Source of the DNA: Trachythela sp. YZ-2020
Taxonomy: Eukaryota; Cnidaria; Anthozoa; Malacalcyonacea; Clavulariidae
Length of the DNA stretch: 64,000 nucleotides
Direction: 5' to 3'
Assembly (NCBI GenBank): GCA_016169945.1
Contig: JADLSH010000282.1
Span: 2,373,001-2,437,000 of the forward strand
A program made the position numbers and the translations under genes. Every line of letters starts with the position of its first letter. Positions within the stretch are counted from its first letter, which is position 1. The notes beneath the pieces were generated by a model that was given only the letters and a program-made list of their open reading frames with translations, was not told the DNA's origin and did not search any database. Positions 45,020 to 55,947 of this stretch are shown here, one piece after another.

Positions 45020-46689
45020 GCAAGAAAAGTCGTTACCACTAATACTAATTCTAAAGATAAGTACTCGTCCCTACCGACCTTGTTTATTTCCAACTCACGA
45101 TCGCTGCAAAGCAAGACTGATGAACTTGCTAGCACCGTGGCTATTTACTCCGTCGATGTGGCGGTTATCACTGAAACTTGGCTTTCTGCTGATGTTCCTA
45201 GTACAGCCGTCGACCTTCCTGGTTATTCGGTGATAAGGCATGATAGATCCGATGGAAGAAGGGGTGGTGGCGTCTGCGCTTATGCTAAAGACCTCCTACC
45301 CCTAACCTCCTAGACGATCTTTCAAATTCTGATATTGAAACACTGTGGCTCCTCTTGAAACCGCATCGCCTAACCCGTGGCCTGAATTCCATCATTTTGG
45401 GTGTAATTTACCATCCACCCGGAAGCGATGATATTGATTTACAAACCCACATTAATTACAGAAAATCTTGACTCCATTCTTTCCTCCCACCCAAATTCTG
45501 GTATTATTTTAACTCTCCCTCACGGCCATTGTTAGAAAATTTTTGGAGTCGTTTCCTTATCGCTGGCTTCTCCAATCAATCATAAGTCAGATCGACCCTC
45601 TTCAGTTCGGCTCCCTACGAGGCTCAAGCGCAAGCATGGCTCTCGTCCACCTCCTTCATAAGTGGTACGAAGCATGCGAAGACCTTGGAACATCATTGCG
45701 GATCTGCCTGTTAGATTTTTTAAAAGTCTTATATCGAATCGATCATAAAGTCTTACTGAGAAAGCTTCAGCAAATGGCCGTACACCCAGTTCTCGTTAAT
45801 TGGATCGCCGACTTCTTGTCTAACAGATTACAGAGGACAAAGATTGGTCAGGACTACTCTGTTTGGAAGTATATTCAAGCTGGTGTTCCACAGGGAACTA
45901 AACTGGGTCCCTTACTTTTTTAATCATGGTAAATGATCTCAAACCGCCTAACGACCTTGTTAAATTCGTCGACGATTCCACAACGTGGGAAGTTCTGCAC
46001 AAAGACTCCCAAACTAATATCCCCTCAACCGTGAAAGCGTGCGAGGAATGGACATGTGATAATAACATGAAGTTGAACACTTCAAAGAGGAAAGAGATGC
46101 GCGTTGACTTCTCGCCTAGTTCACACTGTTATCCACCAATCGTGATCGACAAGCAAACAGTCAGCATCGTTAAGCATTCCAAGTTGCTAGGCGTTACCAT
46201 CTCGAATGATTTGAAATGGACTTGCATGTAAATGCCATCTGTAACAAGGCCTCCAAGCGTTTATACGCCCTGCGGCTGTTGCAAAGAAACGCCCTTCCGG
46301 ACTCCGTTCTAGTCAAGGTTTATTGCACGTGCGTTAGACCTAACCTTGAGTACGCGTGCGAAGCGTGGCACAACAACCTCCCTTTGTACCTTAGTAACCA
46401 AATAGAGCTGATCCAGAAAAGAGCTCTCCGATTATCTGCCCTTCTTTTACGTACAGTCAAGCGATGCTCACCGCCAACGTTCCATCGTTGTACGATTGCC
46501 GAAGCACCCTTTTTCCACAGAATGCTTGATTCAGGACACAAAATAAACTTGCTTGTTCCAACTCTTAGGGTTAATGAACACAATCTACGCCATAATAGGT
46601 GCTTTAAGGTTCCAGTTTGTGGAACTGACCGCTACTATAAGAGTTTTATACTGTCCGTAGCAACATTATATGACACGAAACAATTTTAA
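45020..46689 (+). pseudogene. CR1-like ORF2: endonuclease start and RT, internally deleted
   Basis: Endonuclease blocks are FISNSRSLQSKTDEL, AVITETWLS, VIRHDRSDGRRGGGVCAYA and (shifted frame) GVIYHPPGS. The GDFN and SDH blocks are absent; sequence jumps to the RT near 45540 (YRWLLQSIISQIDPLQFG). Motif A reads LLDFLKVLYRIDH, so its first Asp stays but the FSKAFD core is altered. AGVPQGTKLGPLLF is followed by a frameshift at 45922, then KFVDDSTTW. The C-terminal domain is split again at 46216. Dead copy. Confidence 0.85.
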
Positions 46690-46733
46690 CTTTTAAATTG
46701 TAATATCCTTAAACCGTATGTTATCACATTACT

Positions 46734-46845
46734 CTAGTTATATAGTATTTTATAGTTGTAAAACCATTACATAATTTTAGTTATATAGTATCTTACCATG
46801 TAAAACCATTTAGTTATATAGTATCTTACCTTGTAAAACCATTGT
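46734..46845 (+). repeat. Three-fold 3' UTR repeat of the CCCH LINE
   Basis: TTAGTTATATAGTAT(C/T)TTA...GTAAAACCATT occurs three times with variable spacing between the RT stop and the 3' tail. It belongs to the element 3' UTR and may be a site for RT recognition, though this is only inference. Confidence 0.7.
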
Positions 46846-46929
46846 AATTCAGTTTTAACTGCAAAATTGGTTGTTAATAAAACGATTATTATTGTCAACC
46901 ATAGAAGGTTATAGACAAAATTAGCGGAA

Positions 46930-47847
46930 ATGAATGTTTCAAAGGCTTTCTGGTCATGGGTAAAGTGCTTCCTTACAGATCAGACTCAACATGTGAATCT
47001 ACACGGTGTAATTATGTCTTCAAGCGCCCCCTGTCCAGCTGGAGTCCCGCAATGCTCCGTTATTTCCCCAACTTTGTTTAACATTCATATCAATGATCTG
47101 GAAGACCCATTAACAAAACAACCATATTAAAAATACACACAAGTATGCTGATGACTGCACTCTTGATGAAGTTGTTAATGCTTAATAACGGGGCTCAATC
47201 TCACATGCAGGAATCGACAAATGAAGTGCTGAAATGGGCCAATGAAAATAAAATGTTGGTTAACCCAAAGAAAACAAAGGACATGTGGATCACTTTTTCC
47301 CAACCCTCTACTGAACCCCCACCTGTACAAATTGACAGCATTGAATTAGAAAGAGTAAATACCTTCAAACTTCTCGGTGTATGGGTCCAAAACGATTTAA
47401 AGGGAGCACCGGCCCATGTTCGTAAAATAACAAAAAGAGCAAATAAGTTGTTATTCCTTCTCGGAGAATGTAGGAAATCTTTCTTACCACCAGATATTGG
47501 ATTACGAACATACATAACAAAGATACGAACAATACTCGAATATGCCTCGCCTGTGTGGGGTGGAATCCCTAAATATCTTGAAGCAGAAATAGAACGGGTT
47601 CAACAAAGAAGTCTGAAAATTTTATGTTTGGAAAGGACACCCTCCCTACCCTAAAAGCAAGAAGGGAAACAGCAACGCTAAACGAGCTGAGAAGTATCCT
47701 AGAAGTCCCCAACAACCCGTGTAATCGTTTCCTAGCCAGTGATAAGAATCAAATTTACGAGTTAAGGAGGACAAATGGCAGCACTCCAAGACGCTATCAA
47801 AAACAGACAGACATAAGTACGTCCTTTATTCCAAGGGCCAACTTTTG
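46930..47847 (+). pseudogene. Degraded LINE RT (YADD type), 5'-truncated
   Basis: Pieces read WVKCFLTDQTQHVNL, PAGVPQCSVISPTLF, then in another frame near 47142 KYADDCTL, the catalytic box. A longer open frame follows (47145-47654) with NENKMLVNPKKTKDMWI, FKLLGVWVQNDLKG and TILEYASPVWGG. The C-terminus continues at 47624-47847. The motif B Gly is Cys (PQC). It is a different lineage from the VDDST group. A CATA-type microsatellite follows at 48004-48090 as its tail. Confidence 0.8.
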
Positions 47848-48003
47848 ATTAGATTAACTTTCCTTACTCTATACTAATAGTTCTAGGCTTTATTTTAACC
47901 CTATTTTTAACTTTTACTCTTTTTAAGAATCATACTTGATGTATATATATTATTAGAATAATCGATCCATTGTATTTCTATTTGCCAAAGATGGATAATT
48001 AAA

Positions 48004-48090
48004 AACATACATACATACATACATACACACATACACACACACATACATACATACACACATACACACATACACACACACACACATACATAC
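48004..48090 (+). repeat. (CATA)n/(CA)n microsatellite, LINE tail
   Basis: Mixed ACAT and AC tandem units follow AAAGATGGATAATTAAAA at the end of the upstream LINE. The antisense frame encodes a Cys/Val/Met run and is not a gene. Confidence 0.85.
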
Positions 48091-48488
48091 AAACCCAGAT
48101 GATTACATAACCTCCTGGCGGAGGTAATAATCGTAATTACTGATACAGCCTGTTGCACAAACGCACAGCTTTTAGTATTTTATAATAATAAACATACTTT
48201 GAAAACTAGAACATGAAACTGAATCAATGATAATTGAATCTCCATACCTTATTACTAGTTAGTTGTTTCTCCGTTCAAAAACATGACCATGCTTTGGTTT
48301 CTACCGAGGCTACATTATTTCTATGTGGCCAGACATCCATATATATTTGCTGCTTCGCTGCATTCAATAGCACGTCGTGATAAAAGTATCAATTCGCTTC
48401 ATCATTTGTCTATTTCGTACGTGGACTAAAATAGTCTCTTATAAAATAGATAAGACTTACTGACTTAATCAAAATGGAACCTTCGCAC
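48091..48488. other. Non-coding stretch
   Basis: No gene or repeat recognised between the microsatellite and the TTAA element. Confidence 0.4.
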
Positions 48489-49123
48489 TTAAGGTAGCTC
48501 CATTCACTTTTCTGCCTAAGAGGCTAAAATTTGATAATTTATTTTTTAACATACGTACATGGTTTAAACTTCCATACACTTATAGCACATTAAAGACTTG
48601 TTACAATTAAAAATAAATTTTTAAAAATATGGCGTTTCCAGTACGATTATGACGAAGTTTTTCGATAATATTGCAGTTTTCTCAATTTTTTTTAAAAATT
48701 AGTTCGTTGACCCCCATTTTTTAAATGATAAATCACTAAATTTAGTATAAAGAAATATTTTCTGCAAATTTAAAAAAAATTCAGCGGATTCAGATCTTTG
48801 GAATTAAATTTAAACTTTTTTGACAGTTTCAGTCTACAGATTTTTTAAATTTTCTCTTCGTGAACGCCACAAGTGCATAATATCTATTTATGTACAAATT
48901 TTCACGGTGACGTACAGAACTCGTTTAGGAGATATTTTATGTGCTATGGTAATTTCTTGCTTGACTAAGCTGGGTTTTTCTGCGGCAAGATCAATGATTT
49001 TACTTGTGCGTACAAAATTTCGCAAGCGCACTAGCAGATAAACACGCACATCCCACACAATCGAAAAAAGTTGTTTACTTGTTTTATATCTCGAACGTGC
49101 GGTGCCAGTGTGGGTAGAGTGTA

Positions 49124-49301
49124 GCAAATATTCGGCGGTTGACTGTTGTGTAAAATGACCTGAAAATACAAAAGGAACTTCGACGTTTCGAGCGAAAGCC
49201 TTTCTAATAACTTCCAGACGAGGGGCCTTCGCTCGAAACATCGAAGTTCTTATTGTATTTTTCAGGTAGTTTTACACAACAGTCAACTGCCGAATATTTA
49301 C
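49124..49301. repeat. Long hairpin with hammerhead-core-like arms
   Basis: The arms at about 49124-49200 and 49222-49301 are inverted copies across a spacer of about 22 bases. Each arm, read as TTCGCTCGAAAC(G/A)TCGAAGTTC, includes CGAAAC(G/A)TC. The right arm has CAGACGAG upstream, one base from the CTGANGA hammerhead core. Penelope-like and related elements carry hammerhead ribozymes, so these may be ribozyme remnants. It ends directly before the inner TTAA element. Confidence 0.65.
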
Positions 49302-49310
49302 TTGTTTTAA

Positions 49311-50878
49311 GGTGGCTCCCTGCAGTAATGAATGAGATGATCGCGGGACGAGAGTCAAAAACGCGTGGCAAGTACGTGGAGTTTCCCACGCAAATTCGAC
49401 GATCAAAACAAAACAGATATTTCGCCCGGGTTCTTAAAATAATTTTTACCATTCTGAAATATTTGTAGTGAAAAAACTTTGAATAATTCTTAGTTTTATG
49501 TGACAAAGCATCAGTAACACCGATGAGTGATTTTAACTATGATACCAAAATCGCTTGGATAAAAAAATCTTGACAGTGAAATTTTCAAAAACATTTTAGA
49601 TATAATGTTCACTAATAAGAGTTATTAACTATTGTATAAAAACTATTAAAAGTTATAAAAGTCGTTTAGGGATACTTGCATGTTTTTACAAGTTAAACAG
49701 TAAAAATATGACAGTTCTATAGCAAAATACCGACTTGTACATCTTCAGCAAAATTACAAAACTCGGCAAAAATACGTCCAGTTGTACGGCTGTTGACGCT
49801 CGTGAACTGAGTAAATGGCAGTATTCAAGTGGACTTAAATCGATCTAACCCTTCACAGTATTTCTTGGTTGTCCATGGCTCTCAAATATATTGAATAAAC
49901 GTCAAAATCAAAAGATAAAAGCAACATTTGCCACTCGTTTCTGCACGACGAAAGCACATCTTGCGCCCGCAAACTATCATTCACTAGTCAGCGACGCTTT
50001 ATATAAGGGCAATTTCGCAATTCGTGAAGCTTTTGACCCAATATTTTACCTTTATATGCTTTTTACTCTTTAGTTTCATCGCAGGGCATATTTTAAGGAT
50101 TTCTAAGTGGGGAGCAATTGGTGAAAAATGGCCCTTGATCTGAGTGCTGAAGGCGCGAGCCCTGTAGGGGTCCGGGGGAGTTTTTTATCGGGAATATTTT
50201 GAAATCTGGAGCTCTGAAATTGCCAAGCCAATAGTATTTCAATGTTTCAACTAAAACTTTAAAAATGTCTAACTATATAAGCCATAAAAACAATATTTCG
50301 TTAAACACAGACAAATCATTTACTCTGTAAACGACCCAATGTATAAAGGGCCCAGGGAGTGGGGGGCCAATTTTTTGTGAGTGAGGGGCCATCAAGGGGG
50401 CCTGGGGGGCCAAGTGGCCCCAGTATATATGTTAAAATATACCTTGTTTCATCGGTAACCTACCTTCAAATTTTGACCACAAGTTATAATTTTGGTAAAT
50501 TTTGTATATTTCCATTTAAAAAAAATATCGCCAGTGTAGAAATCTTTATTTAAAATTTTCGAGTTTAAAAACATTGCACACTGGCGATTTTGACTAAACT
50601 TTCATAATAGTTTCAAAACATCATGCTTAAAACTTATATGAAATAAAAAAGATGGGTCACCGACTTTGTTTTTTAGATACGGACAATTTTATGCGCATAG
50701 TAACCACTTTGCAGGCGAACGTCTTGTTACCATCGCAACGATGACAATACATGAACCTGGTTTTAAATACTCCATAGATGATGAATATTACCCTCGAGTA
50801 TAAAAAACTTCGTCATCTGCGATAATACTCGTTTAAAAACGATTTATTATAAAGCTAGAATAACTGTAGGGAGCCACC
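49311..50878. mobile_element. TTAA-flanked non-autonomous transposon, copy 2
   Basis: TTAA occurs at 49307-49310 and 50879-50882. The ends are GGTGGCTCCCTGCAG and (reverse complement) GGTGGCTCCCTACAG. It is closely similar to 32076-33305 except for a 365-base hAT MITE insertion at 50082-50446. The shared interior includes GATGATCGCGGGACGAGAGT and AAGATGGGTCACCGACTTTG. No coding capacity. Confidence 0.85.
50082..50446. mobile_element. hAT MITE nested in the TTAA element
   Basis: The ends are CAGGGCATATTTTAAGG and (reverse complement) CAAGGTATATTTTAACA. TTTCATCG is duplicated at 50074-50081 and 50447-50454. The uninterrupted copy at 32076-33305 has a single TTTTATCG at this point, which proves the empty site. 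GC-rich interior, no gene. Confidence 0.92.
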
Positions 50879-51553
50879 TTAATATAGCTTTTGTGTTTTG
50901 TACTTGCAGTGGCTAATAATGCGAACAATTTTTACGATTTACACGCTAACAAATAATGGTAAATTCCAAGAAAACGGAAAGAACTATCTCAAACCAAATC
51001 TTTATTGCATTGTTTGACATAAGATATATATGACATGTATGAATATTTTTTTTTTTACGTAAACGCAGTTTTCGACTTCGGCTTTCGTGACTTCATAGTC
51101 TAAATTGTTTTCACGTTGTTGTCGCCATTAAAAGTTGTTTAATTAAAGCGAGAAATGGTGTTTCACTAAAGCCTTTTGTTACTGACTAAGCTTACTCTTT
51201 TACATGCAAAAACAAATCCGAAGATCCAAGATATGGAGATATTTAATATTGATGAAAACTAAAAAAAATATTCGCCGTTTAACTTGGTAGATTTTGAAGT
51301 TAAAACTTTGTCTTAAATAGCGACTGACAATTAAATTTAAACGTTAACTAAGTAGAAACTTGTTTTTTAGGAAAGTAAAACCAGAAAAACAACAAAGATT
51401 ATCGAAGTAAACTTGATTTGCACTTGATTTTTGGCTTTGAAAACTGTACTTATTTTTGCGTGATTTTTACATGCAATTTTCGCGCCAAAACACGAACCAT
51501 GCAATGTGCGAAATTAGGGTTCCCTATGACGAAAGGGTATCGAGCCACCTTAA

Positions 51554-53044
51554 TAATGCACATAAATGACATAATGCAAAATTCATTGTTCACTTCCGAA
51601 CACCTCAAGAAGTGAATCAGTCAGATAAGTAAGAGAAATTGCGCCAATAAGAGGGGAGAGATTTTTTGATCTGTAAATCTGAATGCTCTCATATATGAAT
51701 TCACGTTTTATTTAAAGCGGTCAAACTCCCACGAAGATCAGTCAAAATGGGGAATCTTCAAGAAAAAAAAACATATTGGCCAATCAAATCGCTAGAATCG
51801 CAGATTAGTCATATATTCAGCAAATAACCGCTATTTGATTTTTTTTACAGGAGGCTCGGCCGCTGGATAAAATTTGATAACTCGATTCAATTTGAATATT
51901 AATTATCTCTGCTTCCAGGTGACCTTGAATAGTCGGACTATTTTTTGCTTATCAATTATCTGCGCCCTTTCCAACTCAGTCGCGTGACTGAGTAGATGTC
52001 CTCTAAATCCGCCCCTGCTTCAGAAATGCAGTTGTATGCGTTTCGTAGTTGATAAAAGGTTATTCAAAAACTCATTAATAATTAATCATAATTATGCTCT
52101 TTGGCAAATCATGTCAACATAATAGGTTACGTGAGGTGGCTTTATACCTGAAAAAACTCATTTTAATTAGGGTTCTTTATACAAAAGCTCATCCTAAGGT
52201 ATTATATAAGGTTATTTATGCATTCTTTATGTAAAGCTATTTATGCTCCTCCTAATTAGTATTCTTTATGCAGAACAAGGACTTCCTCCAACGACATCAG
52301 CTGTTACTGGAGTCAAGTAGACGAAAAAGCCCGGTTACCTTAAACGTTGAATAAGCGAATATTGGCGGGCATTTCGGTGGGGTCGGGAAGGAATGGCCAC
52401 CACAGCTCATTTTACACTAAATAGACGCTTTATCGTAAACGCTTACCAAAAATAGGCTGTAAACATCTAAATTTGTGTGCAAATTCTGGTTTTATCAGAA
52501 ATTCAGCAGGCTTTGTCCACCAATAGAAAACATGAATTATAAGCGAAAATTGATAACATTTATACTGCATCGGAAGCACTGGATTAAAAGTGTATTTAAT
52601 TTCCCTTTCCTCTCCCCCCATCCCTCTCCCTACTTCCCCATCCCCTCGCCCCCATTCCCTCCTCGGCTTCCTAACAATTAAATCACAATGTTGACAAATT
52701 TAAATTCGGACATTTTAGTGAAATATATCTGCAATATTCTACTAATGCGTGCATTTGTTTTCTACCAATCTGATATAAAAAGAAACACACCAGACATCGT
52801 ATTCATTGCACTCTATTTACTGGGTGAAATCTAAATAGCAACTGCCTGTTACTGCAGTGCAAATGCTGTTTACATAAATAGATAAGATAATATGATGTTG
52901 CGAGACAAACTACAAAATGCTGTTGTCTACAATATGCTAAATGTCCTACAAATTCTAAACGCAACATAAAACAAAGAAGCATTTGAAAGCAATATATGTC
53001 GCATACAAGCCGTTTTCTACATCAATATATTTGGGTGCATATAA
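51554..53044. other. Non-coding stretch
   Basis: No gene recognised. A hAT-like terminus (CCTCTAAATCCGCCCCTG, ending at 52017) is present, but no partner end or duplication was found. A C/T-rich tract at 52610-52670 is simple sequence. Confidence 0.4.
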
Positions 53045-53154
53045 GTTGGTAACCCCCCCCCCCCCCCATCCAGGTACGGAAGTGATTAGTATTCAAACGA
53101 ATGAATTTATGTATGGCGTCACATTTATTTCCAGCCATATGGCATCAACAGGGG

Positions 53155-53241
53155 TGTGCGTGCGAGAGTTCGTACTTAGTGTGCGTGCAAGGATTCGTAC
53201 TTAGTGTACGCCCAAGAGTTCGTACTTAGCGTGCGTACAAA
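53155..53241 (+). repeat. Subterminal 25-base repeats in the TIR
   Basis: Three tandem copies of (A)GTTCGTACTTAG(T/C)GTGCGT(G/A)CAA(G) lie about 110 bases inside the left end. The right TIR has matching inverted copies near 57858-57945. Subterminal arrays often bind the transposase or terminal protein; that function is inferred. Confidence 0.7.
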
Positions 53242-53351
53242 GCGTTACGTCATGTCTATATTTTTTGGGTAATTAGTTGAATGCGAGTATACAAACTAAA
53301 TGAATAGGGGTAGGTAACTTTTATTTTAAAATGCTTTTTTCCCCACAAAAT

Positions 53352-53680
53352 ATGCGTTCTTCAAGGGCGAGTAATGTTGACGAATTTTTGCCTGTGGAAT
53401 TTCGGAAGCTGTGCAATTTGTTAGGGACAATATTTGCACAAACTGTTTCTTGCGAGATATATGAGCTTTTCCAAGAGAGGTGTTGTGATTGTAAACTAAA
53501 CGTTTTAGTCAGAGTGGGTGTCTTATGTTATTGTATGAGGAGAGATGGCAGATGTATGATTTGGAAGCCATTGAGCCAGTTAACAATAAAGACATGGTAT
53601 GGAATAAGTTTGTTGAAGTGACGAAAGTTTTAGAGCTTCAGTGGGATAAGTTGGAATCTAAAGGGCGAAAAAGGGGGTAA
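53352..53680 (+). pseudogene. TIR-encoded small Cys protein, left copy
   Basis: The ATG at 53352 starts SSRASNVDEFLPVEFRKLCN, followed by TIFAQTVSCEIYELF and ERCCDCK. A frame change near 53505 leads to a second half with YEERWQMYDLEAIEPVNNKD and WNKFVEVTKVLELQWDKL, ending at the TAA at 53678-53680. The pattern C-C-x-x-C plus a later Cys and a Trp/Tyr helix might be a zinc-binding module. The right TIR holds a second copy reading inward. I do not recognise the family with certainty. Confidence 0.55.
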
Positions 53681-53751
53681 CGTGAACGCGAAATCGTACT
53701 GATTTTAAAAGTAAATTATTGTTGCTCGCTTTGCTTGGCTGGATGCATATA

Positions 53752-54273
53752 CAGGGTGTATAAAAAAAACTGAACAAATTGAAATTTCTCTCAACTTCGC
53801 GAAGCGGCTCCAGGTACGAAGTTTTTTATTAATATATATTGTTTGGGTATTTATAATGTAGAATAAACTAAAAAATTCTGAAAGTTACATTTTTCAAAAC
53901 CCAGGGGGGGTGTCTTGTCCAACAGACCAAAAATGGCTTGCGCACGAAATTTGAATGCTTAAAAGTTATTTTGAGTTAGTGGGTGGACAATGTGTTGGGT
54001 GTTGCTTTACTGTTCAAAATTTCAGAAACTTTGCTTAAGTGTAAGCGCTTCAAAACGTCGCGTAAACTTTCATTTTTAAGAAAAAATCAGCTTTTGCATG
54101 CTTAATTTACGCCTTTACCTAATTTGCATATTGTCTAGACAATAAGAATTTTTCAGTTTATTCTACATTATAAATACCCAAACAATATATATTAATAAAA
54201 AACTTCGTACCTGGAGCCGCTTCGTGAAGTTGAGAGCAATTTCAATTTTGTTCAGTTTTTTTTATACACCCTG
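53752..54273. mobile_element. Mariner-like MITE in the left TIR
   Basis: The ends CAGGGTGTATAAAAAA are inverted over about 130 bases (through GGCTCCAGGTACGAAGTTTT and AATATATATTGTTTGGGTAT). A TA lies on both sides (53750-53751 and 54274-54275), and the right TIR has the uninterrupted GCATATATTAAC. This fits Tc1/mariner-type TA target duplication. No transposase inside. Confidence 0.9.
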
Positions 54274-54323
54274 TATTAACTCGCAGATTAATGTTTGTAA
54301 CAAATTTATTTCTTAAGTATAAC

Positions 54324-54704
54324 CAGGGCCTTTTTTAACTAATGTGCTGGAGGGGCCAAAGCCCCCAAGCCCCCATGGTGCCCCCCCCCCAGTAAGCTAT
54401 TTTGCCCCCCCCCCAGTGAAGGTCCCTTTTGTCCAAAGTATAAGCAAAAAGGGGGGGGAAACTGAGTTTAGAGGACAGTTATGATATTCTCACAACAAAA
54501 TTGGCTCCGTTTAGATGGGATATGTCAAAAATTGTATCTCAAAATGCAGGAAATCAAGACACAGAGACTCAAAAATACAAAAATTTTCTGGGGGAGTACC
54601 CACAGACCCCCCTTCACCTTCCCACACTTGTAATACCCCACCTACTTGTTACGTGCCCTTTCGATGATGGTCCCCCCACTAACGATTTCTTAAAAAAGGT
54701 CCTG
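54324..54704. mobile_element. hAT MITE in the left TIR
   Basis: The ends are CAGGGCCTTTTTTAA and (reverse complement) CAGGACCTTTTTTAA. AGTATAAC is perfectly duplicated at 54316-54323 and 54705-54712. The right TIR lacks the insertion and reads straight through. The interior has GC-rich GGGGCC/CCCC runs and no gene. Confidence 0.92.
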
Positions 54705-55036
54705 AGTATAACAATTATTCACACAAATGCATATAATTATTAAACATATTGTCTTGCTTTATTGCTCGTTAGCCATGGTTTCTTTAACAAAGGCTCGGAC
54801 CGTAGGCTCATCTTCGTGCAAATTCACCCACTTCTTTGCGTGTTTTTCGCCATTTTCATTTGTACCCGGCCCACCCACGTAAAAAATGACAACTAAAAAC
54901 AGGTAATTGAAAACCACTTTATTAAATGACTCGAAGTTACATGCTGTGTTTATATTGATATGTTTTTACATGCTAATATTGTATGAATTGATGACTTCAG
55001 TCCTATATTCGGCCTATTAAAAACCGAGTTTAACTT

Positions 55037-55551
55037 CTAATCATCATCATCATTATTCTCTTCATCGTTTTCTCCAGTAAAAGCGTAACCCTTTAAAAGC
55101 CTTCTTATAAGAAACTTGTTCTTATCAACAGCTGTTTGCAAAGCCTCTTCTGGATCAAAGTCATCGTTTTCGACAAGTGTTTCCTTTGTCTGCATTATTT
55201 TCTTATGTACTGGATCTTTATTTAGTTGTTTCATCCACGTCAGGTTATCCGTGTAGACATCGGCCAATTCCTTTTTGCAAAAGGGGTAGAATTTTGGCAA
55301 AGGCTTTCTGTTTCGCTTCACTTTCCTCATGACCCCCCATGAGAAGTGTTTGTAAGATGTCTTCGTACTGTTCCCGAACCTTGGATGCTGCGTCGTCGAT
55401 CAATGTAGCCAAGGGATCTGTCTTCATCACACTCTCCAGTCGTGATGCTACTCTCTTCTTCGGTATGGCTTTCCATAGGACTTTCCTCATATTCACTGAT
55501 GTCGTCGTCATGCCCTACAAGGCTATAGCTTCGGTAGTACTGATTGTTCAT
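55037..55551 (-). pseudogene. Element gene A: unknown, acidic C-terminus, frameshifted
   Basis: The start is the ATG at 55551 (MNNQYYRSYSLVGHDDDISE). Two frame changes (about 55450 and 55275) split it into an acidic N-terminus, a middle part (DPLATLIDDAASKVREQYED, QKAFAKILPLLQK) and a C-terminal part (WMKQLNKDPVHKKIMQTKET, DDFDPEEALQTAVDKNKFLI) with a Glu/Asp tail. The intact protein would be about 165 aa. Similar 'KKDPVHKKIM' proteins occur in other invertebrates as uncharacterised proteins, as I recall. A helical scaffold or DNA-associated role is possible, but nothing here proves it. It diverges from gene B across the repeat array. Confidence 0.6.
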
Positions 55552-55684
55552 TTTAGTGCTCGTCTTATGAATGTTAATGTAAATAAGCAAATTCTTTGCT
55601 ATAAACGACTATTTATACACAAAACAAATCCTAACGATGGAGGGGGAGATTTAATGATCTTTAAAGCATGCCCACAAACCTATT

Positions 55685-55845
55685 GTGAGAGCTCCGCAGA
55701 AGCTCCACAGAAGTTTTACAGAAGCTTCACAGAAGCTTTACAGAAGCTTTACAGAAGCTCCACTGAAGCTCCACTGAAGCTCCACTGAAGCTCCACAGAA
55801 GCTCCACAGAAGCTCCACAGAAGCTCCACAGAAGCTTTAGAGAAT
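55685..55845. repeat. 12-bp tandem array between divergent genes
   Basis: About 13 units of AGCTCCACAGAA (variants with TTTACAG, TTCACAG, TCCACTG) run from 55690 to 55840. It lies in the only intergenic gap of the element, between gene A (minus) and gene B (plus), where a bidirectional promoter or replication origin would be expected. Degeneration is greater at the left edge. Confidence 0.85.
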
Positions 55846-55947
55846 TTCCAGACAACTGCTACAAAATCCCACCAAACCCTTCCTCAAAGCAACGATATGT
55901 ATAGAACCGTGTTTCTATGTAAACTTGAATAATTTGCCACAGCAGTC

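Larger units (their letters stand above)
43590..46893 (+). mobile_element. CR1-like LINE with CCCH zinc-finger ORF1
   Basis: ORF1 (about 43590-44820) and ORF2 (about 45020-46689) lie on one strand in the usual LINE order and end in a GTTAATAAAACGATTATTATT tail. The RT belongs to the (Y/F)VDDST type. There is an internal deletion between the endonuclease and the RT near 45500-45545. The 5' boundary is not sharp. Confidence 0.7.
48493..51549. mobile_element. Outer TTAA-flanked element, probably Kolobok-like
   Basis: TTAA occurs at 48489-48492 and 51550-51553. The ends are GGTAGCTCCATTCAC and (reverse complement) GGTGGCTCGATACCC, matching at 12 of 15 bases and related to the ends of the inner element. 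Without its nested insertions the element would be about 1.5 kb. No transposase is seen. The pairing is probable, not certain, because the ends are imperfect. Confidence 0.55.
53045..54837 (+). repeat. Left TIR of the ATPase element
   Basis: It matches the right TIR inward to GTGCAAATTCACCCACTTC. Two MITEs interrupt it (53752-54273 and 54324-54704); the sequence on either side of each continues the match to the right TIR. A small deletion near 53651 (about 15 bases relative to the right arm) and scattered substitutions show the arms have diverged. Near the outer end GTTCGTACTTAG-GTGCGTGCAA units repeat three times (53155-53241). Confidence 0.85.

Noticed and set aside
47907..48158. Minus-strand frame with Cys/Val/Met repeats
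   Set aside because: It is the antisense reading of the CATA/CA microsatellite.
51845..52017. A second CCGCCCCTG-ended hAT MITE
   Set aside because: Only the right end looks like a terminus. No matching left end or 8-bp duplication was found.
55339..55788. 149-aa plus-strand frame
   Set aside because: It is the shadow of element gene A and reads into the 12-bp array.
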